Below, in pieces: positions 11,588 to 24,259 of a DNA stretch of 64,000 nucleotides (the stretch's first letter is position 1; each line of letters opens with the position of its first letter). Source of the DNA: Hydrangea macrophylla (taxonomy: Eukaryota > Streptophyta > Magnoliopsida > Cornales > Hydrangeaceae). Both the position numbers and the translations under genes were made by a program. The stretch lies in assembly GCA_033977485.1 (NCBI GenBank), contig CM066983.1:108715580-108779579 (forward strand), given 5' to 3'. Below the pieces are notes generated by a model. The model was not told the origin of the DNA. It was given only the letters and a program-made list of their open reading frames with translations, and searched no databases.

Positions 11588-11693
11588 GCGGATCGATCCG
11601 CTCTATATCCCGGATCGATCCATTTCACTGATTCTTCCGCATAATGTCCCTTAAAAAGGCCAGATCGATCCCTTCTATAACCCGGATCGATCC
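11588..11693. repeat. Two pairs of GGATCGATCC palindromes
   Basis: GGATCGATCC lies at 11590-11599 (inside the longer palindrome GCGGATCGATCCGC, 11588-11601), 11612-11621 and 11684-11693, with AGATCGATCC at 11662-11671. Within-pair spacing is 22 bp for both pairs and pair-to-pair spacing is 72 bp. The position in LTR copy 2 matches that of the CAGTCGACTG array in LTR copy 1. Confidence 0.9.
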
Positions 11694-11923
11694 AGGTTCT
11701 GCAGAACCTGTTTTTGCTGCTAAAAACACTGTCAAAACATATCCAACTCATACCCAAACCAAATCAAACTTCTTTGGACCTCAAGAAAACATTTCAAACA
11801 CATTCCTAACACATGTTTACACATTAACCAAGCTTATAGAACATTCTCATAACCATAATTGGATCAAACCAACCATAAACACATCTTTCCTTGAATCAAT
11901 GTACATACTTGATTTTCATTTCT

Positions 11924-12348
11924 CACTACACCAAAACAGCAAATTAGTCACCCTTATTTTCGCTAACTTTGTCACTGTCAACAGCAGTGACAAAATTGTC
12001 ACTGTATATGACAGTGACAAGTTAGATTTGGTGACAAAAATAATAAATTGTCACCGCTTAAGCAGTGACAATATTTATGGTACAATTGTCACTGCTTCGT
12101 ACAGTGACAAACCTAGCCCAAATGAAAATATTTTCACTCTAAAAAAATGCGCTGAATACCCCCCCGCCCCCCTCCCCCCCTAATATTTGGTTTCCCTCCC
12201 ATTTATTTTCCCCCCACTTATAGTCACTTTACAATCTCTCGACTTGGAACCACAAACCCTAGCCCCAAAATTGCCTTCCGCTTCCTCACCAGCACCGATC
12301 TCCACTTTGCCCCCTTAACAGTGACAAATCGGCTATTCTGGTGCAGTG
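11924..12348. mobile_element. CACTA (En/Spm)-type MITE, 425 bp
   Basis: The left end is CACTACACCAAAACAGCAAAT; the inverted right end is CACTGCACCAGAATAGCCGAT. A 3-bp direct repeat TCT lies at 11921-11923 and 12349-12351. Subterminal TGTCACTG and CAGTGACA motifs recur many times in 11980-12110, which is usual for CACTA transposase-binding zones. It encodes no transposase. It sits inside solo LTR copy 2. Confidence 0.85.
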
Positions 12349-15277
12349 TCTTATCAAACCAATATCAAAAGGGACTTTGTTGGAAATGAGTTCAACATTT
12401 AAACCGGCATTGTGATTACACAATAAATTTGTCCAAAACGCTAATGACATGATATAAACTTGCCGGATCGGCTCAACACGACAACTTTTGCATAAACAAC
12501 CCAACATAGAAAGTTACACATAACTAAACATTAACGTAGGAAAATACATAAGTTTCTTCAAATATACATTGACTACATGAGTCATAGAATCCCCAAAACT
12601 AGTTCCAAATCCCTCCAACACCACAACCACAAGTCAAAGCTTCAATCCACAAGTCAATGATACCAATCCTCAAGTTATACTATATTACAAGTTATAAACA
12701 TAATTACAAGCCTCAAATCTCTCCCCCATTCCCGAGCACGTTACTTCCTCTCCGGATATTGCTCCATACCTGCGGTGGTTGTTATTTACCACAACAGAAA
12801 AGGAAAAACGGTTTTTTTAAGCATTACGCTTAGTGAGAAATATAAACATGACTAAATGTTTAACATGTGCAATGCTACAATTAACGCATAATTCATATTC
12901 GTAATCGCCGAGTCACCGGTTTAATGATTCATTCAAACCCGAAGACCTCCCTTGGTCCCGTAGTCACTTCTATTCCTTGGACTTCCGTATTTATCGGATT
13001 CTTCCTCTTCACCACCCTTATTACTCCCAGTAATGAATCATTTCCCAGTGCTCATTGATTACCACATAAGCATATAAACATGTAATCACATAAGCATAGC
13101 AACTTTTCACATATTTGACATAACATTATAAATCCAACAATTTCATATCTTCTAAACATGCTTTCAACAACCTAATTTATATAAAACCCATTGAGCACCT
13201 TAAACCACAATCATTCTTAGGATAGAAAACTCACCTTAGCAAGATTATACCCAATTATGCTCCTAAAATCCCGATTCAAGCTAGAACTATATCCAATTCT
13301 TGTTCTATAGTAATCCTATATAGTTTTGGTACAACAAATATCATCTATCAAGAACGGTTGTCGGAAAAACATTGCCGAAAATAAAAAAAAATTACGTGCA
13401 TGTGATCCTCTTACCTCCACAAGTCCAAAAGTGGTCTAGGATCGTAAATCCGGCGAACGACGGCGACGGAATGGCGGAAAACGACGTCGATGACGGTTCC
13501 GTCTTTCTCTCTCGATGAGCTCTCTCTTTTTCTTTGTTAATTTCCAGCAAATATGAGAGTTTAAACTCTCCTATTGACACACACACATCACATGCAATTG
13601 ATGTCACATATTTTTCCCTATTTTCGTTTAGACCCCTGATTTTTCTTAAGTTCTTATTATGAAATCCCCCAAACATTCCATTAACTATCCAATTATCTAG
13701 TGAGTGTTTGTCTAAGTCCCGTATGGGTCCTAACGTGGGTCCCTTGCTAACGCACCTACTAATTATAAATCTTTTTCAGTTACACCCTTATTTGGACAAT
13801 ATAATATGGAAGCAACTTAACAAATATTCATGTAATCATATAAAATGCACTTAATAGATAAAATGCACATTTATTTTATCTGGATCCTTCACTGGGTCCC
13901 ACTTCATTACATGTCCCACCTCACTGGGGACTTTTCCAAATAGTGCTATTTTCTGAACACTTTTTATATGGGCGAGTCCAAAGCCTCCCCTTAATCCATT
14001 TTATACACTAATTATATTAATTAATGCATATTAACTTGATAATTAACCCATTCCCCGGGTACGGGTGTTACATTTCTTAAATTAATTGGGGGCTTAGAGG
14101 AAAAATGAGATTTTGGGAGCTTCAGACTTCCTGACGTCAATCGACGACTTTCCGTCAAAGTATTTTCATCTAAATTTTATATTCAGACTCTTTGAGGTAA
14201 GAGCTACGTTTTGATACCTCTTAGGCCTTGTTTGGCTAAGTTTTTATGAAAATACTAAAATTGGAATTTTAGTGAAGACTAGGTAAAACTCATAGGTTTC
14301 GCTTGTAATCGGAGATTCGGCGTAGAATCGGACTCCTAGTACTTCTCCTGAAATCTTAAGAGCGTAGCTTGAGGTATGAATTCTCCGCTTATGATATATG
14401 TAAGGAATTTTGGATGTTTAGGCCCATTAATTTTACTGCGAGTACGTATGAAAAGCATGGTGATATGGTTATGTGAGCATGCTAAGTGGCTATGTGGGTC
14501 AAAGGGGAGTTTGGTACAAGTTCATGTCGAGTGCCTCTCAATGTTTGAGAGTTATAGTAGCGACGACTACTTGCTTGGTTTGGGAACCGGCCCTGCCAGA
14601 GCAGTTGGGTGCAATGGTTGATAGACTTTGGACTTGCCATTGACGTCGCGGTTGATAGACTTTGGGCTTGCCGATATACCGTATGAATGCGTGTGTCTCT
14701 CCCTAGAGACTCTTTGATGTAGTTTAAATGTTTAAAGCCTGAATTGCCATATATGCATATGTTTAGAATTGTACACTCATTATATAGCTGAGCAATAAAG
14801 ATTTATTCCATTTCAGGTGATAAGAAGAAAGGGAAAAAGAAGCGTGAGAAGTGAGGTCGTGGGAATGCTGGGCCGTTCTATGTATATATTTTTGTATCCA
14901 TTCCAAGAATGTAATAACGAATTTTGAGTAGGTTGGTTGTATACTTAACTTGGAACCTTTGGGATGGCGTAGAAATGTTGTAACAAGTATTAAAACCTAT
15001 TTTGGTTATGTTTGAAGCGAATCTGAACTTGTGAGTTCGTGTTTTGAAAGCTTTATTTGTCAAATTTGGATTTTGAATGAAAGATTAGTATTACTTTTGT
15101 GAATTGAGAACAATCCTTAGCTTGTTTCATTACTGTTTCTTTTCAATGATTTGTAAGATTTATGTTTGATCTTATAATATTTTATAGTTGAAAGGATTAG
15201 AACAAGCTTGGCATATTAAAAGTATTGTAATGGGTGAAGGTTGAATGGATCCTCAGCAAAATTCTGTTAAAGGGTCA

Positions 15278-15313
15278 TTCGACCGGTCGAACAGGGCAGT
15301 TTGACCGGTCGAA
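15278..15313. repeat. Pair of GACCGGTC palindromes in LTR copy 3
   Basis: TTCGACCGGTCGAA (14-bp perfect palindrome) is at 15278-15291. A second copy, TTGACCGGTCGAA, is at 15301-15313. The GACCGGTC cores start at 15281 and 15303, 22 bp apart. The position relative to the LTR 3' end corresponds to the arrays in copies 1 and 2. Confidence 0.9.
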
Positions 15314-16029
15314 ATTCGTGCTACATGAACACTTTTTGTACCCCTTCCGAAAAATATTTAAATGTTCTAATTGGTTCTTAGGGTACCTTTACGGTCCCTT
15401 TCAACATATTTATTCTTATTTTGAAATATTATTAACTTTTCAAATTTATATGGATTTTACAACTTCGAGTGTACTATTTCAAAGGAGTTGAATACTCATT
15501 GTTACTTTTAAGTTTCTTTTCCACTGCTATGACTTTTAAATGGTTTGGATGAGCCTTGGTGGCGTGCCACGTATCTTAATTCTGCATGTAGCGAGATAAG
15601 TAGTGACAATATAGAAGCATTTATTGTAATAGAACTGACCAAACCCAACTTTTTACCTTGTCCAAATTCTTCATCGTCTTCACAATGTCATTGGTCTGGA
15701 TGGATGAGTTGCACTTCCATGAAAAGAAAGGTGTATGAAAAGAATAACGGAGAGTGGAAATAAAATTGAATTAAGTGTAATTTTTTATAATATATATGAG
15801 TATTTGTCAGTATCTCACGGGAGGTTAGTGTATTTCATTATATTTTATAATATGTCCTTATATGTCTTTTTGCATAAGGATGGAGATGTCATAGAAACTT
15901 TTCATTACTTGGTGGGTTTAGTGAGCAAAATAGGTGGGTGTAAATAGAATTACCCAAAGTGTAATTCTTTTACTCATGCTAACCACTAAAACTATACAAA
16001 AAGATGGCTATACAATTTTATAGGGCCTT

Positions 16030-16230
16030 TGAAGAAGTCAAAAAAAAAACTGGTTTTATGGTTCATAAGTGAACCGATCTATAAATGTAAAATATTTGGT
16101 GAGTAGTGTTTGTTTCTTGCATGTGAGTTCGTGCATAATTTAATAGATCTTTGAAAATTGATTTTTTGTCGAACCAACATAATATTAATTCTCACCAAAA
16201 ATTACATATGTAAAAAGATCGTATAAGCAT
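16030..16230. repeat. Dispersed repeat, copy B
   Basis: Partner of the repeat at 4730-4915. The rest of 15581-16857 shows no gene. Confidence 0.5.
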
Positions 16231-19200
16231 TATGATACGAAACACGCCCCTCAGGTTGCAAAATGTTCTTAACAAAATGAAAAAACGAGAGGATGAAAAG
16301 GGAAAGAAAAACAAAAACGCACAAATTAATAATATGATTGTAGTTTTGTTAAGGGAAATTTTTTTTTAATTCGATTCCATTTTTATGTGTTTCTACCAAG
16401 CTTTGTAAAGAGAAATTTTAATGTGTCCACCACAGTTTTTTGCTACATCAACATGATTTATTCATAAAAAATATATTCTAAGAATGATTGAGAATTGTCT
16501 AAAAAGTAATGCAATAAAAAGAGATTTATCAAACTATTATATAAGTCGCATTCATTTCACTTACAAATCACATAAACCAACTATGTACCATTCCCAAAAT
16601 GCCCCTTGATTGTGTTTCGCACAATTTTTCTCGAATTTTCAGAATCTATAAGGTGCTATTGTGTTGAACCATTGATCAGTTTGTCCAAAAAATATGAAAG
16701 CTTAAAATAATGGAAATAGCTAGAGGATGTTTGCCTTTATCCAATAGAATGGATTTCTGCCCATTTCACAAATGGTAAATTATAGTAATCTCTGATATTT
16801 GTTTTTACAATTGCAAGAATTTCATTATCTCTAACATTGAATTACCATGTAATGTAAGAGCATCTCCAGCAGCTCTCTAATTTGGTAAAAAAGCTAAAAT
16901 AGCAACCTAGTTTTTGTTTTTTTATCCGTTCAGCAGACTCGCCACTCTGTTCGCTAAAATAACATCTTGAAAATGACTCGTCACATCTAGCGAACTATGC
17001 TGCCTCGCTAGCTTCCTCGTCAAACTCCGAATAGTAGCTTCCTCTCGTCTCTTTGTTGTGTTTGATTGTTGAGATTAGTGCTTGGTTATTCAAATAACTA
17101 GTCGACACCCCGTGCGATGCACGTGCTGTTTTCAAACTTAAAACGGTTCTTTTGATCAACTATACATTACCACAGAACATATATAATACATATGCATAAT
17201 CTCAATTTAGCAACACCCTTGCGATTTTTCAATACTTTTCAACCTAATTAGAAATGAAGTCTTTGGGTGACTTTTTATTAATGAATTACACCTTGAGAAC
17301 GTAGCCTCCCAACAGCCCTTTAAACAGGCCCCAAATCAGCCCCTAAATAGGCCCAGGCAGCCCCTTATAAGTCCCCACCCAGCCCCTAAACAACCCTCTC
17401 ACAAGCCATATTCACATAGTTATTTCAAGCTAGAAACATGAAACACATCTAAAACGACTTGCTTGAAGAATATATTGATAAAGTTTTTTTTTCCTTTTCT
17501 GGAACAACATTAATAGCGAAGATCATAATGATAAAGATTATTGTATTTCGAACAACGGAAATTTTCATTACTGATGAATCAAAATAACTGAAAAGTGGAA
17601 CAAAGCCAACAACAACGAACAAACAAAACAGTCCCAAATACACCCCTGGCCAAAACAAAACAAACCAAACAGTCCTACTTAGGACATTTAACAAACAACT
17701 AAAATACAATGCATACAACCAGAACCATATACCATGACCCTTGTAAAGAAACAACTAATTCAAACAAACTAAAACATGGAACATTATTCATTTTCCCTTC
17801 ACTTCTATCCTGGCCACAGTACATAGTCCTAAAATAGAGCAAATAGAAATTGATTTAGATTGAAATGCTTCATGAGAGACCTAAAGACTAAGCGAGACAT
17901 TCAGTCCATATGTTTATGGCAAATGAGCACTTGATCAAGAGACCCAAATTTAATATTCTGGAAACCCCTATCCCAAATCACATCAAAATCCACATCAAGC
18001 ATATGTCACGTAATAGAAGTGAGATAATATTTAGCAGTTAGCATCAACCTAGTGGGTACAGAAGAAATGCAGAACAATTTGATACTACTTCAAAATCTGC
18101 ATAAAGATATTAAAAAAGGAATAATATGACACCTTGCCTCTATCTTGGCAAGATTATTAGTTATGAATTCAAAGTCCACGTTGGTGAGATTTTCTTGGGA
18201 TATACAAATGTCATTAAAGTCCAAATATGTGCAGTACATAAAAACCACTGGCCGTTTCAAAGAGAGGTGGGGAAATTATATGTGAAAGACTTTGTAACTC
18301 ATAAGATAAATGAAAATGGTTTCTTTGTGTCTCAGATATCAATGATTCAATATGGCTCTTATTAAAAAAGAAACCATCAGCATCACCATGTGAATTCAAG
18401 CTCCTATCTTTGGAAAGAAAAAATTGCATTTTTCGCTCTCTATGAAAGACTTTCAACATTCTGAAATTTTGGAAAAATTGAGTTCACATAAGCTAATGTC
18501 AAGAATTGATTTGTAGACTCAGCAAAGGAAATGAGATGGAAATGTTGAGGAAAACCCACTGCATTTTTGGTCCGAAAACTAAAATGGAATTTTAAAACCA
18601 AATCACAGAGAGATTTCCCTAAAATTCAAAACCCATAATGGAAATTAAAAAACAAAAATAAAAATTAATCAGGGCTGTTTGGCATGCCCAACACTAACTG
18701 TGGAGCTCGAACAGCCTAGGAAACAACAATCCTAAACTCCACATATTTAACTAAATAGAAGCAATCTTTTTTTTTTCGCTGAAGAAATAGAAGCAATCAT
18801 TTTTACTAAAACATGCGGAAAAAAGTAAGCAGTACACATTCACAGTGGGGTTCATGAATGTAAACATTAAGCAACCCCCAGACCCCAGTAGCAAAACTCA
18901 CATTGCAACTCAAATAATTCCCAAATTGGAAGAAAAATGATAGGAACGAAGTTTCCAGGAAGTTTCTCACCCAAATAAAGATATGCCAAAAAGAAGGAAA
19001 TTAAAACCTTTCATCAATTCCCTTAAATCAAAATCCCAAAATGCACACTATATCTGAAACAATTGAAAGCGCTAAAACACTTTATCCATATGACTCTCAC
19101 TCAATGTAACTTAAAACCAATGATTATTCTTTTTGCTTATTGTTTTTAAAAGTTCAGTATTTAAAGAATAAGTTGAAGTCTTTACACTAATAAAAGGGTA

Positions 19201-20270
19201 GGAAAAAAAAGTCATTAGTTCAAGAACCCCACATGTAATAATTAAGGTTTATGTTTGACAACTTTGTTTTAAACTAATGAACTTATTATCAATAAACTGA
19301 AAATCAGCCATCTATCATGAATTAAAATCAGTTGATGTAGAGCATTTGTAGTACTAAACAGTAAGAATTAGAGTGCAATGAAGAACGGTATAAACATTAT
19401 TCTGTTAGAGGAAATTTACCAACACTTATAAGACACTATGGTGAGGAACTACCATCCACCAATTTTGACCTATTTCCAACCCGTACTCCATTAAAACTCC
19501 CTATTCTTGACAAAGAGGTTGGATAAAAGTAGGGAAAATTAGAGAAAAAGGAATAAGCAATCAAATCAAAAGCTATACCTAATGAAGCAAACGTCTCGGT
19601 CCACAAGTTTTCCTGAACATCGAACTGCGAATGAGAAGACGAAGGCATCAACAAATTACATAGAGATAGAAAAAATTATGTCAAGTGTCCAATTATGAAG
19701 AGAAAACTATATAGGAATAGAAATTACACTAAGAAAATGACAATTCGCAGAGCAAATTACCAAAATCGCAGAGTAAAGAATGAACAATCAACACCCAACA
19801 AAATTCAGATCTATTGGTAGTCTTTTGTATCTCAACTAAGACTACGTTGTCCATCTCTACAAATGTTTCAAGAAACAAATTAATATTAAAAGAATAGTGG
19901 ATGCTATATATGTGTATCATAAAATATGAAGAAATGAAATAAATTAAAAGAATAGAAAGGGAAGAAGTGACATGTGGCACAATATTGAGGGGACAAAAAA
20001 GCACAGACATCCACCTAGATTTAACACTATAAGTAGAGGAAGTCATGTAGGCTCCTCCCACGGGTTGTGCGGGCATTTGACAAATTGTGTAAAACTGTTC
20101 AGATAGAAACAGTTATGAAATATACGAATAGAAAAGCTAACCATTTAAAATTACTTTTTCAAAAGCAATTAGCTGGCGTAACAGAATCGAAACCTTCACA
20201 ATTAAAAAGCAAAAACAGGAAGAAGAAACCTAGAAATAGCGAAGCAATACCAACATACAGCAATAAAACC

Positions 20271-20577
20271 CAACCCAGTAAGAATGTAAGATCCGGTTGG
20301 GGGGGGGGGGGGGGGGGGGGGTGGGGTTGGTTTGTGGAGTTTTAGAAACATATAGGCAAATAAAAACAAATATTATCTTGCTTACAAAGAGGAATATGTA
20401 ATGGGCAGATAGCATGCAAAGCCAAAAAGTCCATTGAAGTAAATGGCCAAAAAAAAAAAAAAAACCAACTCAGTAAGAATGTAAGATCTGGTTAGGGGGG
20501 GTGGGGTTGGGTTGTGGAGTTTTAGAATCATATAGGCAAATAAAAAGAAATCCATTGAAGTAAATGGAAAAAAATAA
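20271..20577. repeat. Tandem duplication, period 194 bp, with length-variable poly(G)
   Basis: The first unit (from 20271) and second unit (from 20465) share AGTAAGAATGTAAGAT, GTGGGGTTGG, TGTGGAGTTTTAGAA and ATATAGGCAAATAAAAA. The first has an uninterrupted run of 23 G (20299-20321); the second has only 7 G at that place. It lies inside the Helitron. Confidence 0.8.
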
Positions 20578-22048
20578 TAATAATAATAAAAAAAAAATGG
20601 CAACCTTTCAACATGGAGGTTTGTTTTTTTATTTGTGGACAACATATGGATATGTGACATAACCAAAAACAAAATAGAGGAAGTTCAAAATGATGCAATG
20701 GATAGATAGGATGCAAAGTCCAGAACGAAACTTTCTAGTCTCATCAATCAACATATCAAGGCTTTTAATTTTTAGTAGTGGCTTTATTTTTTGTAAATGG
20801 TTTTCTAGAATAAAAAAAAAAATGTTACAGCAAAGCAATAGTGTGGGATAATAAGCAACTAATGATTTATTAATTTGTAAGTCAGTTATCTTAGGAAAAC
20901 TCTTCTTCTTTTTTTTTTTTTTCTTTTTTTTTGAACAGCAAGTAGTAATTTTATTAAAAGAAGTCCAAGACGGTAATATTACATTAGATCCTTCACGAGC
21001 CAAGAACACCAGAACCTGCATATCAACATGGAAAATCTCAAATAAAAAAGAATCACCTAAATCTTGCCTATCCTCCTATGGTTCACAAGGTAAAAGACAA
21101 CAACTGGTCAATTACATACATTAACATTTAACTTGACTTTATAAACAGTATTTTCCTAGAGAACAAAGTTCTATTCTTTTGGTTTTTCGAAGAGTGAATA
21201 TTTCAAAGAGATTGAATATCAATGTTTTATTTCACATATCTCTCATTTTCAATCCATAATCGAACAAAATTACAATTGCTTACCTCTTTTCGATGCCGCC
21301 ACATCCGAGTACACACATAGCCGGCAGAGTTTTACTTCCATCCTCTTACTATGAATGAAGTTTATTATTAAAATAAAAAAAAAAATTGATTCGCAAATAA
21401 AAATAAACAGTGAAAGTTGGAAGAATACCTGGAAGAAGCTCTGATTAAAACCCTAAATCGGAGTTGAAATCCTGATCTGCGAGAAACAAATACCAGGTAA
21501 ATCTATCTAATCAGAGAGACTACAGAGTTAAAAGCGTAAATAAGTGAGTTTTAAACCTATCTGTCTATTTGATAAGGATGATAAGGAAGGAAAAAGAAGC
21601 ACAATCTTACCATGTGAGTGGCGATCGGAAAAAGTTGATAAAGGGACACGAACTGAGATGGTCCAAGTTTGATTAGAACAATGTTTGATAATGGAAACCC
21701 ATTTATGAAAAGCAATCAGGAGAACAGTTTTTTGTCCAAGAAAATGAGGGCAATATCTTAATCACTGATTTGGAAACATGCATTCTGTGGTCCAGAAATT
21801 GAAGGAGAAATCAAAAGGGGAGATTTACCTGGACGGGCCGGCGAAGAATTTCTTCAGTCTGTTTGGTAGCTGTTGGGCCAAGCAACTTTGGAGGCATACA
21901 CATATATACAAAATGAAATTAAAAAGGAAGAGATCTGAAATTCAGGGAAAATTTTCTATTGGCAGTCGGTCGAGATAACCAGAGAGTATGGGAGAACTGT
22001 TGTTTTGTATGAGAGATATACAGAGAGGAGGCAGATGAGGGGTTTTGA

Positions 22049-22050
<2 letters not shown>

Positions 22051-22088
<38 letters not shown>

Positions 22089-22090
22089 GC
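22051..22090. repeat. (GA)n microsatellite
   Basis: An imperfect GA run with one AAAG interruption, close to the 5' end of the Helitron on its minus strand. Confidence 0.9.
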
Positions 22091-23276
22091 GATTTAATGC
22101 AGAGAGGGGAAGAGACGTTCAGATTAGGTGAGAGAGTTAAGGCAGAAGCTTGCCACGTTGGATTTTTGAGATGCTGATGTGGGAGGCTGTAGAGGAAGGG
22201 TTTGCTTCAGCCTTTATATAATAGATATAATAGATATAGTTATTTGTATCCAAGCTCTTTTCTTTTATTAGTTCATTGTTTATCTTCTAAATCTAGTTAA
22301 TTAAGATTTGTTTAATACAATATACTGATTTAATTTGTAATTTGTTAGAGTAATGTTATGTTTTTCAAATTTTGTATCCCAAATACTTTCAAACAAATGT
22401 TGTAGTAAAATCATCTTCAATAATGGTGGGACCACTTCAAGATCCTCCAATCAAAATCCAGTCGAGCATGTATTTTGGAAGTATTTGAAATATGAAATTT
22501 AGAAATCATAGGATTACACAAATTGTTAACACAATAATTCTACTTCATCTGTGTGCTTGTGTCTTTATGCAATAATTTAAATTTTCTATGTATTTATAAC
22601 TCATAATTGTAAAAAATGTAGTATTCAATTAAAATAAAGAGCTTTGCTGGAGTAAGTGTCAAAAAGTGACCAGTTAAAATAGAGAGGATGACAAAATGAC
22701 TAGCTAATTTAACATTTACTGCTAGAGTTGCTGTAAGTATACATATTCTATAATTGGTATGTGGTATAATTAAGGGGTGAGAGAAAAAAATAGTAGTACA
22801 AGAAATAATAGAAACATAATGTTTAGTCCCTTATAGTGCAGGAATAGTATACTAAGACCTATTAATTATGATAGTGTTGAAATTAATCCCCAATTTGGTT
22901 GGTAGTTCAGGAATTAGTCCTTTCCCTAATTTCAATTTTTTATTACCATTATACCCTTATTGTTTTGTATATACCAGAAGTTGAGGAGTTGTGGATTTAT
23001 GGACTCCTAATATCAAGGAATTGATTATGGGTGCTTGAAATGTGAGTTTGAATTGAAATATATGGAGACAGAGGATAGAGATCTAATCATAATTCAAAAT
23101 ATTCTGTATTCTTTAAATCATGATTATCTAAAAATTTCTGCGATTGCTTTTTCATTGTCAGTGGTAGGATCTTTGTGCTGAAGGTATGAAAACGTACTAA
23201 GTTGGGACAAATTTATCACGTATTATGAGAATTTTATTACTTTTGTTAACAATCCAAGTTTTTCTCTCTTATTTCT

Positions 23277-24259
23277 TGAGAAATTTCTCACCATTTATTG
23301 AGTATATTCGCATTTTTATAGCATTTTACCACGTTATGTATTAACGATTTATGTATGTGTATACATGTAGATTGCTGGTCCTGTTATGTATTAGCGATTT
23401 AGTTCGTTATAATTGTACAAGCACGCTTGTGATAAATTTGTCACTGATTTTCAAAAGTTCTAAATTAAGTGCGTTGATAACGAATTTATCACTCACTTGT
23501 TAACATGTGATAATTTTGTGAAGAAGTGTGGTATTTTGTATTGATGCATATTTTAAGTTGATTTTTAATAGATATGTTTTGTTATATTTAGATAAGGTAA
23601 CTGCAACTTAAATTTAGGAGTTCTAGATTTGTGGAGTTGTGATTGCTAAAATCATGGAGTTACCTAAATTTGTGTCTCCTACTTTAATTAAAATTATTTA
23701 AAAGGAAGGAATCGTGTACGTGTCACTAAAAAAGTGAGAAATTTCTCACTTCGTCAATTTTATATTAGGAAATTTCTCAATCAAACAGTGAGAAATTTCT
23801 CACTTTTGACAGATTTTAACAATCATAAAGTAAAGTGTGAGAAATTTCTCACTTTGACTGTAGAAGGAGTTTCTCAATTTTATAATTTTCATGTTCATAG
23901 CATGTCTACAAGGAGTCATGTGCATCATCAAATCATTGGATTTGTATACGTATCATATCGATTTGTTGAGTTCTTAATAAAGGAGAGAATTTCTCTTTTT
24001 TTTTAAATGTGGAAATTATTATGATAAATTGAGAAATTCTCACTTACAGAAAGTGAGAAATTCATGTAACAAAATGTGAGAAATTCTCACTAAAAATAAA
24101 TAAATAAAAATGAGAAATTCATATAATAGAAAGTGAGAAATTCATACATATAACAAAAAATTCACGGTTTATTCACAGAAATACTAAAAGTGAGAACTAC
24201 CCATTGTTAACCCAAGTACAGGCATACAAACATAGAGTAGTTAGTGAGAAATTTCTCAC
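23277..24259. repeat. Array of GTGAGAAATTTCTCAC palindromes
   Basis: Palindromes occur at 23277-23290, 23732-23751 (20-bp perfect: AAGTGAGAAATTTCTCACTT), 23787-23804, 23837-23852 and 24243-24259. Single half-sites GTGAGAAATT are scattered through 24020-24200. The same motif flanks the MITE in copy 1 (1200-1400 and 3950-4160). Such reiterated motifs inside DNA-transposon ends are often transposase-binding sites; here that is inference. Confidence 0.85.

Larger units (their letters stand above)
11263..14072 (-). mobile_element. Solo LTR, Ty3/gypsy-like (LTR copy 2), 2810 bp
   Basis: The plus strand starts TGTCACACCCC and ends ACGGGTGTTACA. Flanks TATCT (11258-11262) and TTTCT (14073-14077) match at 4 of 5 positions, a plausible aged target duplication. 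Read on the minus strand, the ends (TGTAACACCCG ... GGGGTGTGACA) resemble chromovirus LTRs, hence the inferred sense strand. It lies in LTR copy 3 in opposite orientation and itself contains a CACTA MITE (11924-12348). Without that MITE and its duplicated TCT it is about 2.38 kb. No gag-pol. Confidence 0.7.
10739..15580 (+). mobile_element. Ty3/gypsy-like LTR (LTR copy 3), interrupted
   Basis: The segment starts TGTCACATCC. Through 10739-11262 and 14073-15580 it matches the reverse complement of solo LTR copy 1, including ATTATTAAT, TTGACGTGA, GAGACACGA/GAAGACACGA, CTACGTTTTGATAC, TTAGGCC-TGTTTGGC and GAGCCTTGGTGGCGTGCCACGT. Without the inserted LTR at 11263-14072 it is about 2.03 kb. A TATATATAAA box lies at about 11223-11232. 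The last roughly 40 bp expected at the 3' end are missing, so it is truncated and no target duplication can be read. Confidence 0.65.
17098..22234 (-). mobile_element. Helitron, about 5.1 kb, apparently non-autonomous
   Basis: On the minus strand the 3' end reads CGTGCATCGCACG (hairpin with 5-bp stem and 3-nt loop), then GGGTGTCGA and CTAG at 17101-17098, followed by host T. This is the Helitron 3' structure. The 5' end reads TCTATTATATAAAGG, starting at about 22225-22234 and preceded by A. I found no Rep or helicase motif in any frame, so it would need a helper. Inside are low-complexity tracts, a 194-bp tandem duplication and a (GA)n run. Captured host exons are possible, but I could not identify any. 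Confidence 0.6.
16858..22733. mobile_element. Tourist/Harbinger-like MITE split by a Helitron
   Basis: The left terminus GAGCATCTCCAGCAG and the inverted right terminus (CAGCAACTCTAGCAG) are flanked by TAA at 16855-16857 and 22734-22736. The termini are close relatives of those at 1420 and 3923. The two halves of the MITE are about 240 and 500 bp. The sequences bordering the insertion (GCTTGG..A..CAAATAA on both arms, inverted) are consistent with the inner inverted repeat of a foldback MITE. Confidence 0.6.

Noticed and set aside
11311..11757. 148-codon minus-strand ORF
   Set aside because: It lies wholly inside solo LTR copy 2 and spans its palindrome array and an A/T homopolymer; LTRs do not code.
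20629..21021. 130-codon minus-strand ORF in the Helitron
   Set aside because: Contains a poly-lysine run from a homopolymer and no helicase, Rep or host domain.
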